From: Magnetococcales bacterium
Lineage (GTDB): Bacteria; Pseudomonadota; Alphaproteobacteria; UBA2136
DNA: 53,776 nt
Reading direction: 5' to 3'
Assembly (NCBI GenBank): GCA_002689455.1
Contig: NZGE01000015.1
Location: 1 to 53,776 of the forward strand
Shown: positions 46,516 to 53,505 of the stretch, one piece after another
How positions within the stretch are numbered: the stretch's first letter is position 1
Layout: the number at the start of each line of letters is the position of its first letter
Notes under the pieces: model-generated
Database searches by the model: none
Told to the model about the DNA's origin: nothing
The model's input: only the letters and a program-made list of their open reading frames with translations
Program-made: the position numbers and the translations under genes

Positions 46516-48153
46516 GTAACAGACAAAAAAAACCCATACATGAAACCGGACCTAAAAATGGATACATTATTCAGAAATATTGCCAAACAGCTAAAAAAAG
46601 CAATTGAAGAAAAAGATATTTCTATTTCAGAACTTGCTAAAAAAGCAGATGTATCCGATGCCACACTAAGCCGTATTTTATCAGGTGAGGCCAACCCTTC
46701 TTTTGATAAAATTGTACGTATTGCAAAGTCCTTAGAAATAAGCCTAGACAAACTAACGGGCTTACCTATTAAGGAAGTGGAAAGTAACGCCCCCACCCTT
46801 GAGCAAGAGGATTATTCAAATGAAACCGACATTCTAGCCAGTTTTGAAATAAGCGATACAGACTTAACACCTTCCCAAGCATCTCGTATGCTTACAAGCG
46901 CTGCCAACGGCACATGGATAGCGCACCCACACGACAGTTTGATTAAAGAAAACACACCGCGTGTTAAGCCTATTTTTTGCATGCAAACTGGCACACGTAA
47001 AATATGTGTGGATTTAGCATTCCCACACACCTACGTTGAAGAAGGTTCCATTGCCAGCCTTATTGGTGTTATTGGTTCAGCCCTTGCAGGTACACAAGCC
47101 AAACTTATGGATATTCGCATACCTACAGCGTTGGTGCGCACCTTTAAAGCCCCTTTTAATGGCAGACAATCTATTTTGGAAAAAATGTCTGAAACCCCCC
47201 GCCCGTTGCTAAGCGTGACCATGCGCCCTATGACAGGCTTAACACCACAGCACTATGCAGATACTGTATATAAATTGCTAAAAAACGGTGTTGACTTCAC
47301 ATGCGACCCCACCATGATGCATTCACTTCCTGAACACGACTTTCGTGAGCGTGTAAACCGCATTGCAGAAGTAATCAATGAGCTAAAATATGAAGAGTCA
47401 CTTCGAAATAAGCACCACATGGTGAATGTAAGTGCAGCCACCACAGAAGAAGTGATTGACCGTGCACGCCATGCTGTTTATGCAGGGTTAAAATACCTAT
47501 TAATCGACACCTCCGCAACGGGCTTTAGCACACTACAAAGCCTACGTAAATTTGCAGAAGAACATGACGTTATTATTGCAGCCATGGGCGCCCGTGGCAT
47601 GCAAACAGCCACCATGAGCGAACAAGTTATTGCAAAACTTTTACGCTTTGCAGGGGCAGATATTGTAAGTATTCCAAGCCCGCTAGGGGAAAGCTTTCAA
47701 AACTCACGCCGTCAAGTTAAAGGAACTATTTTATCCCTTATCGGTGATGACCCAATTGCGCAAGACCACTTAGGCCTTTCCTTCGACCAACCAACACTTT
47801 GCATGAAACAATCCATTCCAGCAGTTGGTGGTGGGCACAACCCATGGCACTTTCCACGCATTATAGACACGGTAGGCGCAGGCTGCATTATTCAATGTGG
47901 CGCCAATGTTATGAGCCATCCAAACGGCATTGAAGCAGGTGCAAAAGCAAATATTGCAGCCGTTACAGCGCTGATGGAAGCATCCAAAAAGGGCCAAAGC
48001 CTTGCCGTTGAAGGAAAGAAGATATTGCAAGAATCCGCAAGACACAATGAAGCCTTAAAAGAAGCCTTAAAACATTGGAGCGAAGGCGCATTTCTATTTG
48101 GGGTTATTGAAGGCGACAAAACCAACATATCAGGCACCATTAAGGTCGTATAA
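46510..48153 (+). CDS. XRE-family regulator fused to a RuBisCO-like domain
   Basis: A 547-residue protein with two parts. Residues about 20-83 are an XRE helix-turn-helix (ISELAKKADVSDATLSRILSGEANPS). After an acidic linker, residues about 150-520 align by eye with the whole RuBisCO large-chain fold: CVDLAFPHTYVEEGSIASLIG (N-domain), RPLLSVTMRPMTGL, GVDFTCDPTM, HMVNVSAATTEE, LRFAGADIVSIPSPLG and QCGANVMSHPNGIEAGAKAN (C-terminal phosphate loop). Catalytic positions are changed: K175 and K177 to Arg239 and Met241, carbamate lysine K201 to Cys265, metal ligands to Pro267/Thr268, and the HxHRA region to AAMGAR. It cannot be a carboxylase or a typical enolase-type RLP. A DNA-binding sensor is inferred. 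The 46510 ATG lies in the operator and may be leaderless; Met17 (46558) is an alternative start. Confidence 0.85.
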   Translation: MKVTDKKNPYMKPDLKMDTLFRNIAKQLKKAIEEKDISISELAKKADVSDATLSRILSGEANPSFDKIVRIAKSLEISLDKLTGLPIKEVESNAPTLEQEDYSNETDILASFEISDTDLTPSQASRMLTSAANGTWIAHPHDSLIKENTPRVKPIFCMQTGTRKICVDLAFPHTYVEEGSIASLIGVIGSALAGTQAKLMDIRIPTALVRTFKAPFNGRQSILEKMSETPRPLLSVTMRPMTGLTPQHYADTVYKLLKNGVDFTCDPTMMHSLPEHDFRERVNRIAEVINELKYEESLRNKHHMVNVSAATTEEVIDRARHAVYAGLKYLLIDTSATGFSTLQSLRKFAEEHDVIIAAMGARGMQTATMSEQVIAKLLRFAGADIVSIPSPLGESFQNSRRQVKGTILSLIGDDPIAQDHLGLSFDQPTLCMKQSIPAVGGGHNPWHFPRIIDTVGAGCIIQCGANVMSHPNGIEAGAKANIAAVTALMEASKKGQSLAVEGKKILQESARHNEALKEALKHWSEGAFLFGVIEGDKTNISGTIKVV

Positions 48154-48163
48154 ATCTTAAAAA

Positions 48164-48249
48164 TTTGATGCGTATCATACGCATATCATACGAAAAAAAG
48201 GTGCATCACCAACGTATCGGTGCGTTCAATACGCATCAAATACGCATCA
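48164..48249. repeat. ATACGCAT repeat cluster forming a long imperfect hairpin
   Basis: A 12-bp inverted repeat TTTGATGCGTAT (48164-48175) / ATACGCATCAAA (48229-48240) encloses 53 bp with further complementary blocks and a small inner hairpin (GGTG-CAT-CACC). The octamer ATACGCAT occurs four times (one inverted): 48168, 48177, 48229 and 48240. The first two form the perfect palindrome ATGCGTAT-C-ATACGCAT and the last two are tandem (ATACGCATCA twice). It starts 11 bp after the stop codon of the HTH-RuBisCO-like gene. There is no T tract, so it is not a terminator. Confidence 0.7.
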
Positions 48250-48256
48250 CGGACAA

Positions 48257-48277
48257 ATTATTTTCATATATGAAAAT
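48257..48277. promoter_or_regulatory. Candidate operator, copy 2
   Basis: ATTTTCATATATGAAAAT (48260-48277) is an 18-bp perfect palindrome, and 19 bases match copy 1 at the regulator's own start. It lies after the regulator gene and before its terminator. The following plus-strand sequence holds only a 17-codon ORF (MKINTKHMAYETCTKHQ) beginning in the palindrome at the same position as in copy 1. Confidence 0.6.
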
Positions 48278-48373
48278 TAATACGAAACATATGGCGTATG
48301 AAACCTGCACAAAGCACCAATGATAAAGAAACGGAAAAGATATTGTATTTACAGATTCTTTCTTAAAGCCAAT

Positions 48374-48402
48374 AAAAAAGGAGGCTAATCGCCTCCTTTT
48401 TT
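48374..48402. terminator. Bidirectional terminator after the HTH-RuBisCO-like locus
   Basis: AAAAAAGGAGGC-TAATC-GCCTCCTTTTTT. It overlaps the last codons of the convergent secreted-protein gene. Confidence 0.9.
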
Positions 48403-49224
48403 ATTTTCCTGTGGTAACTCTGGAATAATCTTCAAGCGGTTTTCTGGTTCTTCCAACAGTCGCTTTAATGCTTTAACCTTGGTAACACCACTGTCGCCCA
48501 ACCTATCCACCGTTTGCAGAAAGCTTTGGTATGCAAAAGGTGTTAAAAGAGAAGATAAATATTCTGCGTAAATTTCATTGCTTAAAGGCTCTACTTCTTT
48601 ATGCAACTTATGCTTTTTAAGGCTTTTATCATCACGCAAAGTTTCTACCGTAAAATCACTTCGATCAAGCAGGCTATATGAATGTAAAGGCATTCCCATT
48701 AAACTACCAACCGCCTTTGAAACCACATGCACCGAACAAGGGTTTGACAACTTCTGCCCTGTTATATGTGCCAGTGCAATGTTAATTCGTGAAATATCTG
48801 TCATATTAAAATGCATTTTTTCACCTAATTTTTGTGAAGCAAACACCTCTTTACAGTCAACTTCATTGGTGGAAAGCCCCCAGCTGTGCGTATCGAACCC
48901 TATAAACATTTTGTCACGCCCTGGGTTGCGTGAAAAACGAGCTTTAGGTAACGAACGTTCTAAAGGTACAACGTTAAAGCTATATGCTTTTTCGTAATCT
49001 TCTTTGGTAAAAATAAACTGCGCCTTGCGAGTGTCGTAGTAATATTCACCCTTTAAAGGTAAACCAGAAAGCTTCGCCACACCTTCATCATCTACTTCAA
49101 TGTAAAATGTTAAATATGCGTCCTTAATTTTCATGCCGTATCCAGCAAAAGCCTCACTTACAAAAAAAAGTGAAGATAAAAGCATAAAAAAGATTGTTTT
49201 TTTAATGTTGGCAGTTGATTTCAT
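48385..49224 (-). CDS. Hypothetical secreted protein (279 aa)
   Basis: The N-terminal signal peptide (TIFFMLLSSLFFVSEAFAG) predicts export to the periplasm. The mature part starts with beta-like segments (DAYLTFYIEVDDEGVAKLSG) and has two or more cysteines (EVDCKEVF, NPCSVHV) that could pair. The C-terminal half is helical and charged. No domain was recognised. It is monocistronic, convergent with the HTH-RuBisCO-like gene and divergent from efp. Confidence 0.78.
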   Translation of the reverse strand: MKSTANIKKTIFFMLLSSLFFVSEAFAGYGMKIKDAYLTFYIEVDDEGVAKLSGLPLKGEYYYDTRKAQFIFTKEDYEKAYSFNVVPLERSLPKARFSRNPGRDKMFIGFDTHSWGLSTNEVDCKEVFASQKLGEKMHFNMTDISRINIALAHITGQKLSNPCSVHVVSKAVGSLMGMPLHSYSLLDRSDFTVETLRDDKSLKKHKLHKEVEPLSNEIYAEYLSSLLTPFAYQSFLQTVDRLGDSGVTKVKALKRLLEEPENRLKIIPELPQENKKGGD

Positions 49225-49280
49225 AAACGTCTATTGCTACTTTGTCTTTTATATTTCTAAACTATTTAAGGATGACATCC

Positions 49281-49844
49281 ATGAGAATTAATGGCAACCA
49301 AATTCGCCCAGGTATGGTACTTGAGCACCAAGGCCGTTTGTGGCGTGTTGCAAAGATTTCGCACACTCAGCCTGGTAAAGGTGGCGCATACACCCAAGCC
49401 GAAATGAAAGACATTGTTTCTGGCACAAAACTAAACGAGCGTTTCCGTTCTTCTGAAACAGTTGAACGTGCACGTTTAGAGCAAGTTGAAATGCAGTACC
49501 TATACGACGATGGCATGGCCTTAAACTTCATGAACACAGAGAACTATGAACAAGTTGCCCTAAACTATGACATGGTGGGCGACCTTAAAGTTTGGCTACA
49601 AGAAAACATGATGGTTCAAATTGAGTTTTATGAAGACAAAGCCATTGGCATTGAACTTCCTGAAAAAATTGTTATGGAAATTACAGAAGCTGAAGCTACT
49701 GTTAAAGGCCAAACACAATCATCTTCATTTAAACCTGCGGTTGTTGAAAACGGTGAAACCGTTATGGTTCCACAGTTCATCAGCTCGGGTGAAAAAATTG
49801 TCATCAACACAACCGATGGCTCTTACGTAGAGCGTGCAAAGTAA
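49281..49844 (+). CDS. efp: Translation elongation factor P
   Basis: Relieves ribosome stalling at polyproline stretches. The start is set at the ATG at 49281 (MRINGNQIRPGMVLEHQG), with AAGGATG upstream, giving the family's usual length of 187 aa; the ORF-track start adds 13 unrelated residues. The modification loop HTQPGKGGAYTQ keeps the lysine that is beta-lysylated by EpmA-type enzymes. The C-terminal OB domain ends VINTTDGSYVERAK. Confidence 0.95.
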   Translation: MRINGNQIRPGMVLEHQGRLWRVAKISHTQPGKGGAYTQAEMKDIVSGTKLNERFRSSETVERARLEQVEMQYLYDDGMALNFMNTENYEQVALNYDMVGDLKVWLQENMMVQIEFYEDKAIGIELPEKIVMEITEAEATVKGQTQSSSFKPAVVENGETVMVPQFISSGEKIVINTTDGSYVERAK

Positions 49845-49891
49845 AAGAAACATCTTTTCACTTGCAACATTGCATACAATACATTACAACA

Positions 49892-49953
49892 CCCTTAAAC
49901 CCTAACCGGTTTAAGGGATGTTAATAGACCATTTTGGCAGTTATCGTTATAAT
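49892..49953 (+). promoter_or_regulatory. Hairpin and predicted promoter between efp and the IMPase-like gene
   Basis: CCCTTAAACC-CTAACC-GGTTTAAGGG (49892-49917) is a perfect 10-bp stem, extendable by four pairs, with no T tract. A perfect TATAAT follows at 49948-49953, with a poor -35 (TAGACC) 17 bp upstream. Confidence 0.4.
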
Positions 49954-49994
49954 AACCGTCAAATAAACAAATTTACAAAAGGCTCTTTGATAAT

Positions 49995-50819
49995 ATGAAA
50001 CAGAACATGAAGCAAAGTCGTGAACGTACCATGGCTTTTTCGGACAACGCCCAACTTAACATTATGGAGCGTATGGCAAGACGTAGCGCTAAACCATTTA
50101 AATTAGCGTTTGTTGACATTGAACGTAAACTTGTAACCAAAGATGGCGCTGCCAACTTAACAAGCGAAACGCTTTCTAAAATGGAGCGATTCTACACACA
50201 AGATATCACCGAAAAAGCACCTGACGATGCTTTAGTATTCACAACAGGCAGCAGCTTACCAACAGAAGGTAGCGCTTGGCTAGTAAACACATGTGGTAGT
50301 GCTATTAACTTAGCCCACGGCCACGAACCTGTGAACGTTTCATTTGCTTACATGGTAGACGGCGTTATTCAATGCGCCCTTGTTTATTACCCACTAACAG
50401 ATGAAATTTTTGCCATTGAGCACGGTAAAGGTGCTTACAGCCATGAAGGTCGCTTACGCGTTTCGGGCAAAGACCTTGTTGAAAACAGCCTTGTTTCTAT
50501 TTTCTCACCAGTGACAAACACACAAGACGAAGATACATACTTCAACCTTGTAAAACTTGCACGTAAAAACAACTGCCACGTACGTACTTCTGGCAACCTA
50601 ATTCACGATGCAATTACGCACTGTAAAGGTAAACTAGACAGCATTATTTCCATCAACCAAAAACCTGTTGATGTTTTCATCAGCCAATTCATTATTCGTG
50701 AATCTGGTGGTTCTGCATGCGAACTAGGCAGTAAAGCCATTGAACTTGGCAGCACAGAAATTTTAGCTGCAAACAGCAAACTTCAAGGTAAATGGTTGCG
50801 TTTATTAGCTGCTAAATAA
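49995..50819 (+). CDS. Inositol-monophosphatase-family protein with degenerate active site (SuhB-like)
   Basis: The 274-residue protein aligns by eye along the length of SuhB: ALVYYPLTDEIFAIEHGKGAY corresponds to the VVYDPMRNELF...G.GA region, and VDVFISQFIIRESGG to WDFAAGELLVREAGG. The metal-binding motif DPLDGTTNF reads NTCGSAINL. The preceding ExE-type motif (EESG) reads TGSS, and the early TNVD region is also lost. Only the late aspartate remains. It is therefore predicted not to be a metal-dependent phosphatase. Its position after efp is that of suhB in alphaproteobacteria. A structural or RNA/transcription role is possible. Confidence 0.8.
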   Translation: MKQNMKQSRERTMAFSDNAQLNIMERMARRSAKPFKLAFVDIERKLVTKDGAANLTSETLSKMERFYTQDITEKAPDDALVFTTGSSLPTEGSAWLVNTCGSAINLAHGHEPVNVSFAYMVDGVIQCALVYYPLTDEIFAIEHGKGAYSHEGRLRVSGKDLVENSLVSIFSPVTNTQDEDTYFNLVKLARKNNCHVRTSGNLIHDAITHCKGKLDSIISINQKPVDVFISQFIIRESGGSACELGSKAIELGSTEILAANSKLQGKWLRLLAAK

Positions 50820-50830
50820 CCTGTTTCAAA

Positions 50831-50866
50831 AAAAGAAAAAGGAGGCTTTCACCTCCTTTTTCTTTT
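50831..50866. terminator. Bidirectional terminator after the IMPase-like gene
   Basis: A 15-bp stem (AAAAGAAAAAGGAGG and its complement) around CTTTCA. It serves the two convergent genes. Confidence 0.9.
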
Positions 50867-50871
50867 TAAAT

Positions 50872-51771
50872 TCATTCTTCAAACACACTCATAACAGTTG
50901 GCTTAAACCATTTAGATTGAGGACTAAATCGGTGTGACTTCATAAAATAAAGCTTACCTTTTTCTATATCACCCACAACGTAATATGCTGTTGTTCCATC
51001 TTTGGAAAGCGAAACTTCAGCATGGTACATATTCACTCCTAAATTTTCTGGTTTACTACCAACCCAACCTTCGCCTTCTTTGTATATAGCTAGCATATTT
51101 CCTGCCGTATTATCACGGCTAAAACGTAGTTCATTGCGCCATACAAAGGGCTGGTCTTCCTTGGCAGATGTATTCACATCTCCTTTAACTTTTTCAGGTT
51201 TGCCCCATGTGGAGTCATTTATTCTTTTACTTTGCCAAATATCAAAACCCCCACTTCGGTTAGATGACCAATATAAAATTTTGCTTTCGGCATCATAATG
51301 AGGGTTAGTGTCAATTTTTTCACTATTAATGTTTAATGCCTCACCTTTACCCCATTCACCTTTTACATATTCAGCCTTATAGATATTAGACTCATATTGA
51401 TAAAAAATTTCATTTTCAGAGATCATTGCACAACAGTTTGCCTTGCCGTCATTTAGTGGAAAGTTAATCGCCTTGCTCCAATTACCATTTGCATCCTTAT
51501 ATTTAAAATAAAGATCACTATCACTCCACGGGTTTACATTATTTTTATGGTGCCCTTTAGGTCTAAAACCTGTCACTTTTAAATCATCTTTTCCCAGTAT
51601 GACCGAATTAAAAAAGTTATACCTTGTGTACATAAAAAGCATCATGTCTTCATTCGGTGAAACCCATAAGCTGTCAACCATACCACCTTTTAAAAATGAA
51701 TCATCACCCGCATAAACGCCTTGCGGGATGACACTTATAAGAGCTGTTAATGCAAGTTTAAACATGCTCAC
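50872..51771 (-). CDS. Secreted WD40-like beta-propeller (PD40) protein
   Basis: A signal peptide (LALTALISVIPQGVYAG) is followed by repeated PD40-type blades such as NPHYDAESKILYWSSNRSGG and DQPFVWRNELRFSRD. The fold resembles TolB-type propellers, but no TolB N-terminal domain is present. About 299 aa. The GTG at 51771 overlaps the gmhB stop (GTGA) and would be coupled; an ATG two codons later (51765) is equally possible. A ligand or partner cannot be inferred. Confidence 0.75.
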   Translation of the reverse strand: MSMFKLALTALISVIPQGVYAGDDSFLKGGMVDSLWVSPNEDMMLFMYTRYNFFNSVILGKDDLKVTGFRPKGHHKNNVNPWSDSDLYFKYKDANGNWSKAINFPLNDGKANCCAMISENEIFYQYESNIYKAEYVKGEWGKGEALNINSEKIDTNPHYDAESKILYWSSNRSGGFDIWQSKRINDSTWGKPEKVKGDVNTSAKEDQPFVWRNELRFSRDNTAGNMLAIYKEGEGWVGSKPENLGVNMYHAEVSLSKDGTTAYYVVGDIEKGKLYFMKSHRFSPQSKWFKPTVMSVFEE

Positions 51772-52319
51772 TTTTTAAATACCTTATTCACCAAGTCATG
51801 CAAATTCTGAAAATAAGGTGCGCCTGTGGCAGCATATTCTTCGCTGGTGTGTTTACCAAGGTCATTCGGCACAAATGCAAAGTCTAGTTGTGCATTCTGC
51901 GCCGCGTAAAAGTCCCTTAAACTGTCTCCTACAACCAAAACATCATCTGGGTTTAAATTATGTTCTTTCATGCAATCAAACAACATGCCTGGCTTGGGTT
52001 TTGAGCAAGCACACTCAGCATCAACCAAATGCGGGCAGTGATAAAAAGCATCAATCGCTGCGTTTTCGCCTAACAAAGCATTCAATTTTTTATGAATTTC
52101 GGTTAATTCTTCCTCAGTTAAAAGCCCTTTGCCAATACAACGCTGTTGAGTAAAAACATACAGTTTCAGCCCCTTGTCCTTTAGCTTTTTCAAGCTTTCT
52201 TGAACAAATGGCAGCAGCGTTAAGTCATCAGCACATAAAACATAGCCTCCTTCACTTCGGCTCGTTGCATTTAGGGTACCGTCACGGTCAAAAATAATAG
52301 CTTTATATGTTTTGTTCAT
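51768..52319 (-). CDS. gmhB: D-glycero-D-manno-heptose-1,7-bisphosphate phosphatase-like HAD hydrolase
   Basis: A 183-residue HAD-IIIA phosphatase. Motif I is IIFDRDGTLN. The zinc site CPHLVDAECACSKPKPGML (CPHx5CxCxKPxPG) is characteristic of GmhB/HisB-N, and motif IV is VLVVGDSLRDFYAAQNA. With gmhA in the same window, a role in ADP-heptose synthesis is the simplest reading; a different sugar bisphosphate is possible. It is followed by the coupled propeller gene and is divergent from the PfkB kinase. Confidence 0.85.
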   Translation of the reverse strand: MNKTYKAIIFDRDGTLNATSRSEGGYVLCADDLTLLPFVQESLKKLKDKGLKLYVFTQQRCIGKGLLTEEELTEIHKKLNALLGENAAIDAFYHCPHLVDAECACSKPKPGMLFDCMKEHNLNPDDVLVVGDSLRDFYAAQNAQLDFAFVPNDLGKHTSEEYAATGAPYFQNLHDLVNKVFKK

Positions 52320-52355
52320 GTTCTTACTTGCGCTTTAGCTTTATTTAAATTCATA

Positions 52356-53300
52356 ATGTCAGGATATAAAAAGAACAACAATAAGGCAATTTTTGAATTC
52401 ATGGACGCTTTGTTTATTGGCCATAACTACACCGATGTAACCTTCGTAACCGATTATATTCCAACAGGTGATGAAAAATACGTTGGCGATGATTACGCAT
52501 TTGGTGTGGGTGGTAACGCAGTTGTAGCAGCCTTTACCTGTGCAAAGTTTGGTTTAGATGCAGGGCTTATTACCCAAGTTGCCGACGACCGTTTAGGCGA
52601 CATTTTCCTACAACGGGCAGCAAGGCACGGTATTCGCATTTTTCCACGCACAGTAAATAAAAGCTCTTTATCACTTATTTTACCCAATGGCGGTGATAAA
52701 CGCGCTATTTTGCGTTGCCGTGATACGGACTATCTGACAAAACCGCATCAAGTACGTTTAAAAAACGTGGATGCTATTCATGTAGACGGTCACATGCCAC
52801 GCGTCGCTTTAGATGTTTTAAAAAAAGCACGCGACAAAGGCATTCTAACATCCTTAGATGGTGGCGCAGACCGCCCTTTAATTGATGATATTTTAGAATA
52901 TATAGACATTGCTGTGATGAGCGAAGATTTTTCTAAACAAAAGAAAATGACTGAAGAAGAAACCTTTGAATTTTTAAAAGGTAAAGGCGTTAAAGTTGCT
53001 GCCATCACCTATGGTTCCAAAGGTGTAAACGTTTACGAATTCGAAACAGGTAATCAATATCACATTGGATCAGTTCCTGTACCCCTCGAAAAAATAGTGG
53101 ACACCACAGGCGCAGGCGATGTTTTTCACGGTAGTTATTTATATTCTTACATTGAAAACCCTGAAAAACCTTGGGTTGAACACTTTAAATTTGCACGATG
53201 CGCTTCAGCACTTTGCATTCAACGTATGGGAGCAGAACCTGGCATTCCATTGCTTACAGAAGTGCAAGAGCTTTACGCCGAAACGGCAGACCTACCTTAA
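52356..53300 (+). CDS. PfkB-family carbohydrate kinase
   Basis: A 314-residue ribokinase-like sugar kinase. The first signature region is DYAFGVGGNAVVAAFTCAKFG, and the second, with the catalytic aspartate, is DTTGAGDVFHGSYLYSY. The N-terminal GHNYTDVTFVTDYIPTGDEK is in family style. It does not resemble the HldE heptose kinase closely, so it should not be assumed to complete the heptose pathway despite being divergent from gmhB. Substrate unknown. Confidence 0.88.
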   Translation: MSGYKKNNNKAIFEFMDALFIGHNYTDVTFVTDYIPTGDEKYVGDDYAFGVGGNAVVAAFTCAKFGLDAGLITQVADDRLGDIFLQRAARHGIRIFPRTVNKSSLSLILPNGGDKRAILRCRDTDYLTKPHQVRLKNVDAIHVDGHMPRVALDVLKKARDKGILTSLDGGADRPLIDDILEYIDIAVMSEDFSKQKKMTEEETFEFLKGKGVKVAAITYGSKGVNVYEFETGNQYHIGSVPVPLEKIVDTTGAGDVFHGSYLYSYIENPEKPWVEHFKFARCASALCIQRMGAEPGIPLLTEVQELYAETADLP

Positions 53301-53370
53301 GTATTACAACACCTTACAAACCGAACGCCACCCTTTTGTGCAATTTATTCAAAAAAGGGTTAAAATTCGC

Positions 53371-53399
53371 TTGCAAAGACAAAATAACACCGTTATATT
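53371..53399 (+). promoter_or_regulatory. Predicted promoter of tRNA-Phe
   Basis: TTGCAA, 17-bp spacer and TATATT, ending 30 bp before the tRNA. Confidence 0.65.
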
Positions 53400-53429
53400 C
53401 CCCATTACCGATAACCAACGGTTTCCTGG

Positions 53430-53505
53430 GGGCAGGTAGCTCAGTTGGTAGAGCAAAGGATTGAAGCTCCTTGTGTCGGGGGTTCGATTCCCTCCCTGCC
53501 CACCA
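53430..53505 (+). tRNA. tRNA-Phe (GAA)
   Basis: A 76-nt cloverleaf with encoded CCA. The acceptor is GGGCAGG/CCTGCCC. The D arm is GCTC/GAGC, the anticodon arm is AAGGA-TTGAAGC-TCCTT and the T arm is GGGGG-TTCGATT-CCCTC. Positions 37 and 38 are G and C, where most bacterial tRNA-Phe have A and A. Confidence 0.9.

Noticed and set aside
48578-48997. 139-aa plus-strand ORF opposite the secreted protein gene
   Set aside because: The minus-strand frame has a signal peptide, a normal start and its own terminator; the plus frame has none of these.
49242-49280. 13-residue N-terminal extension of EF-P
   Set aside because: The ATG at 49281 gives the normal EF-P start and length and has its own ribosome site.
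52356-53300. PfkB kinase read as the missing HldE heptose kinase next to gmhB
   Set aside because: Its N-terminal signature is ribokinase-like and lacks HldE features and the cytidylyltransferase domain.
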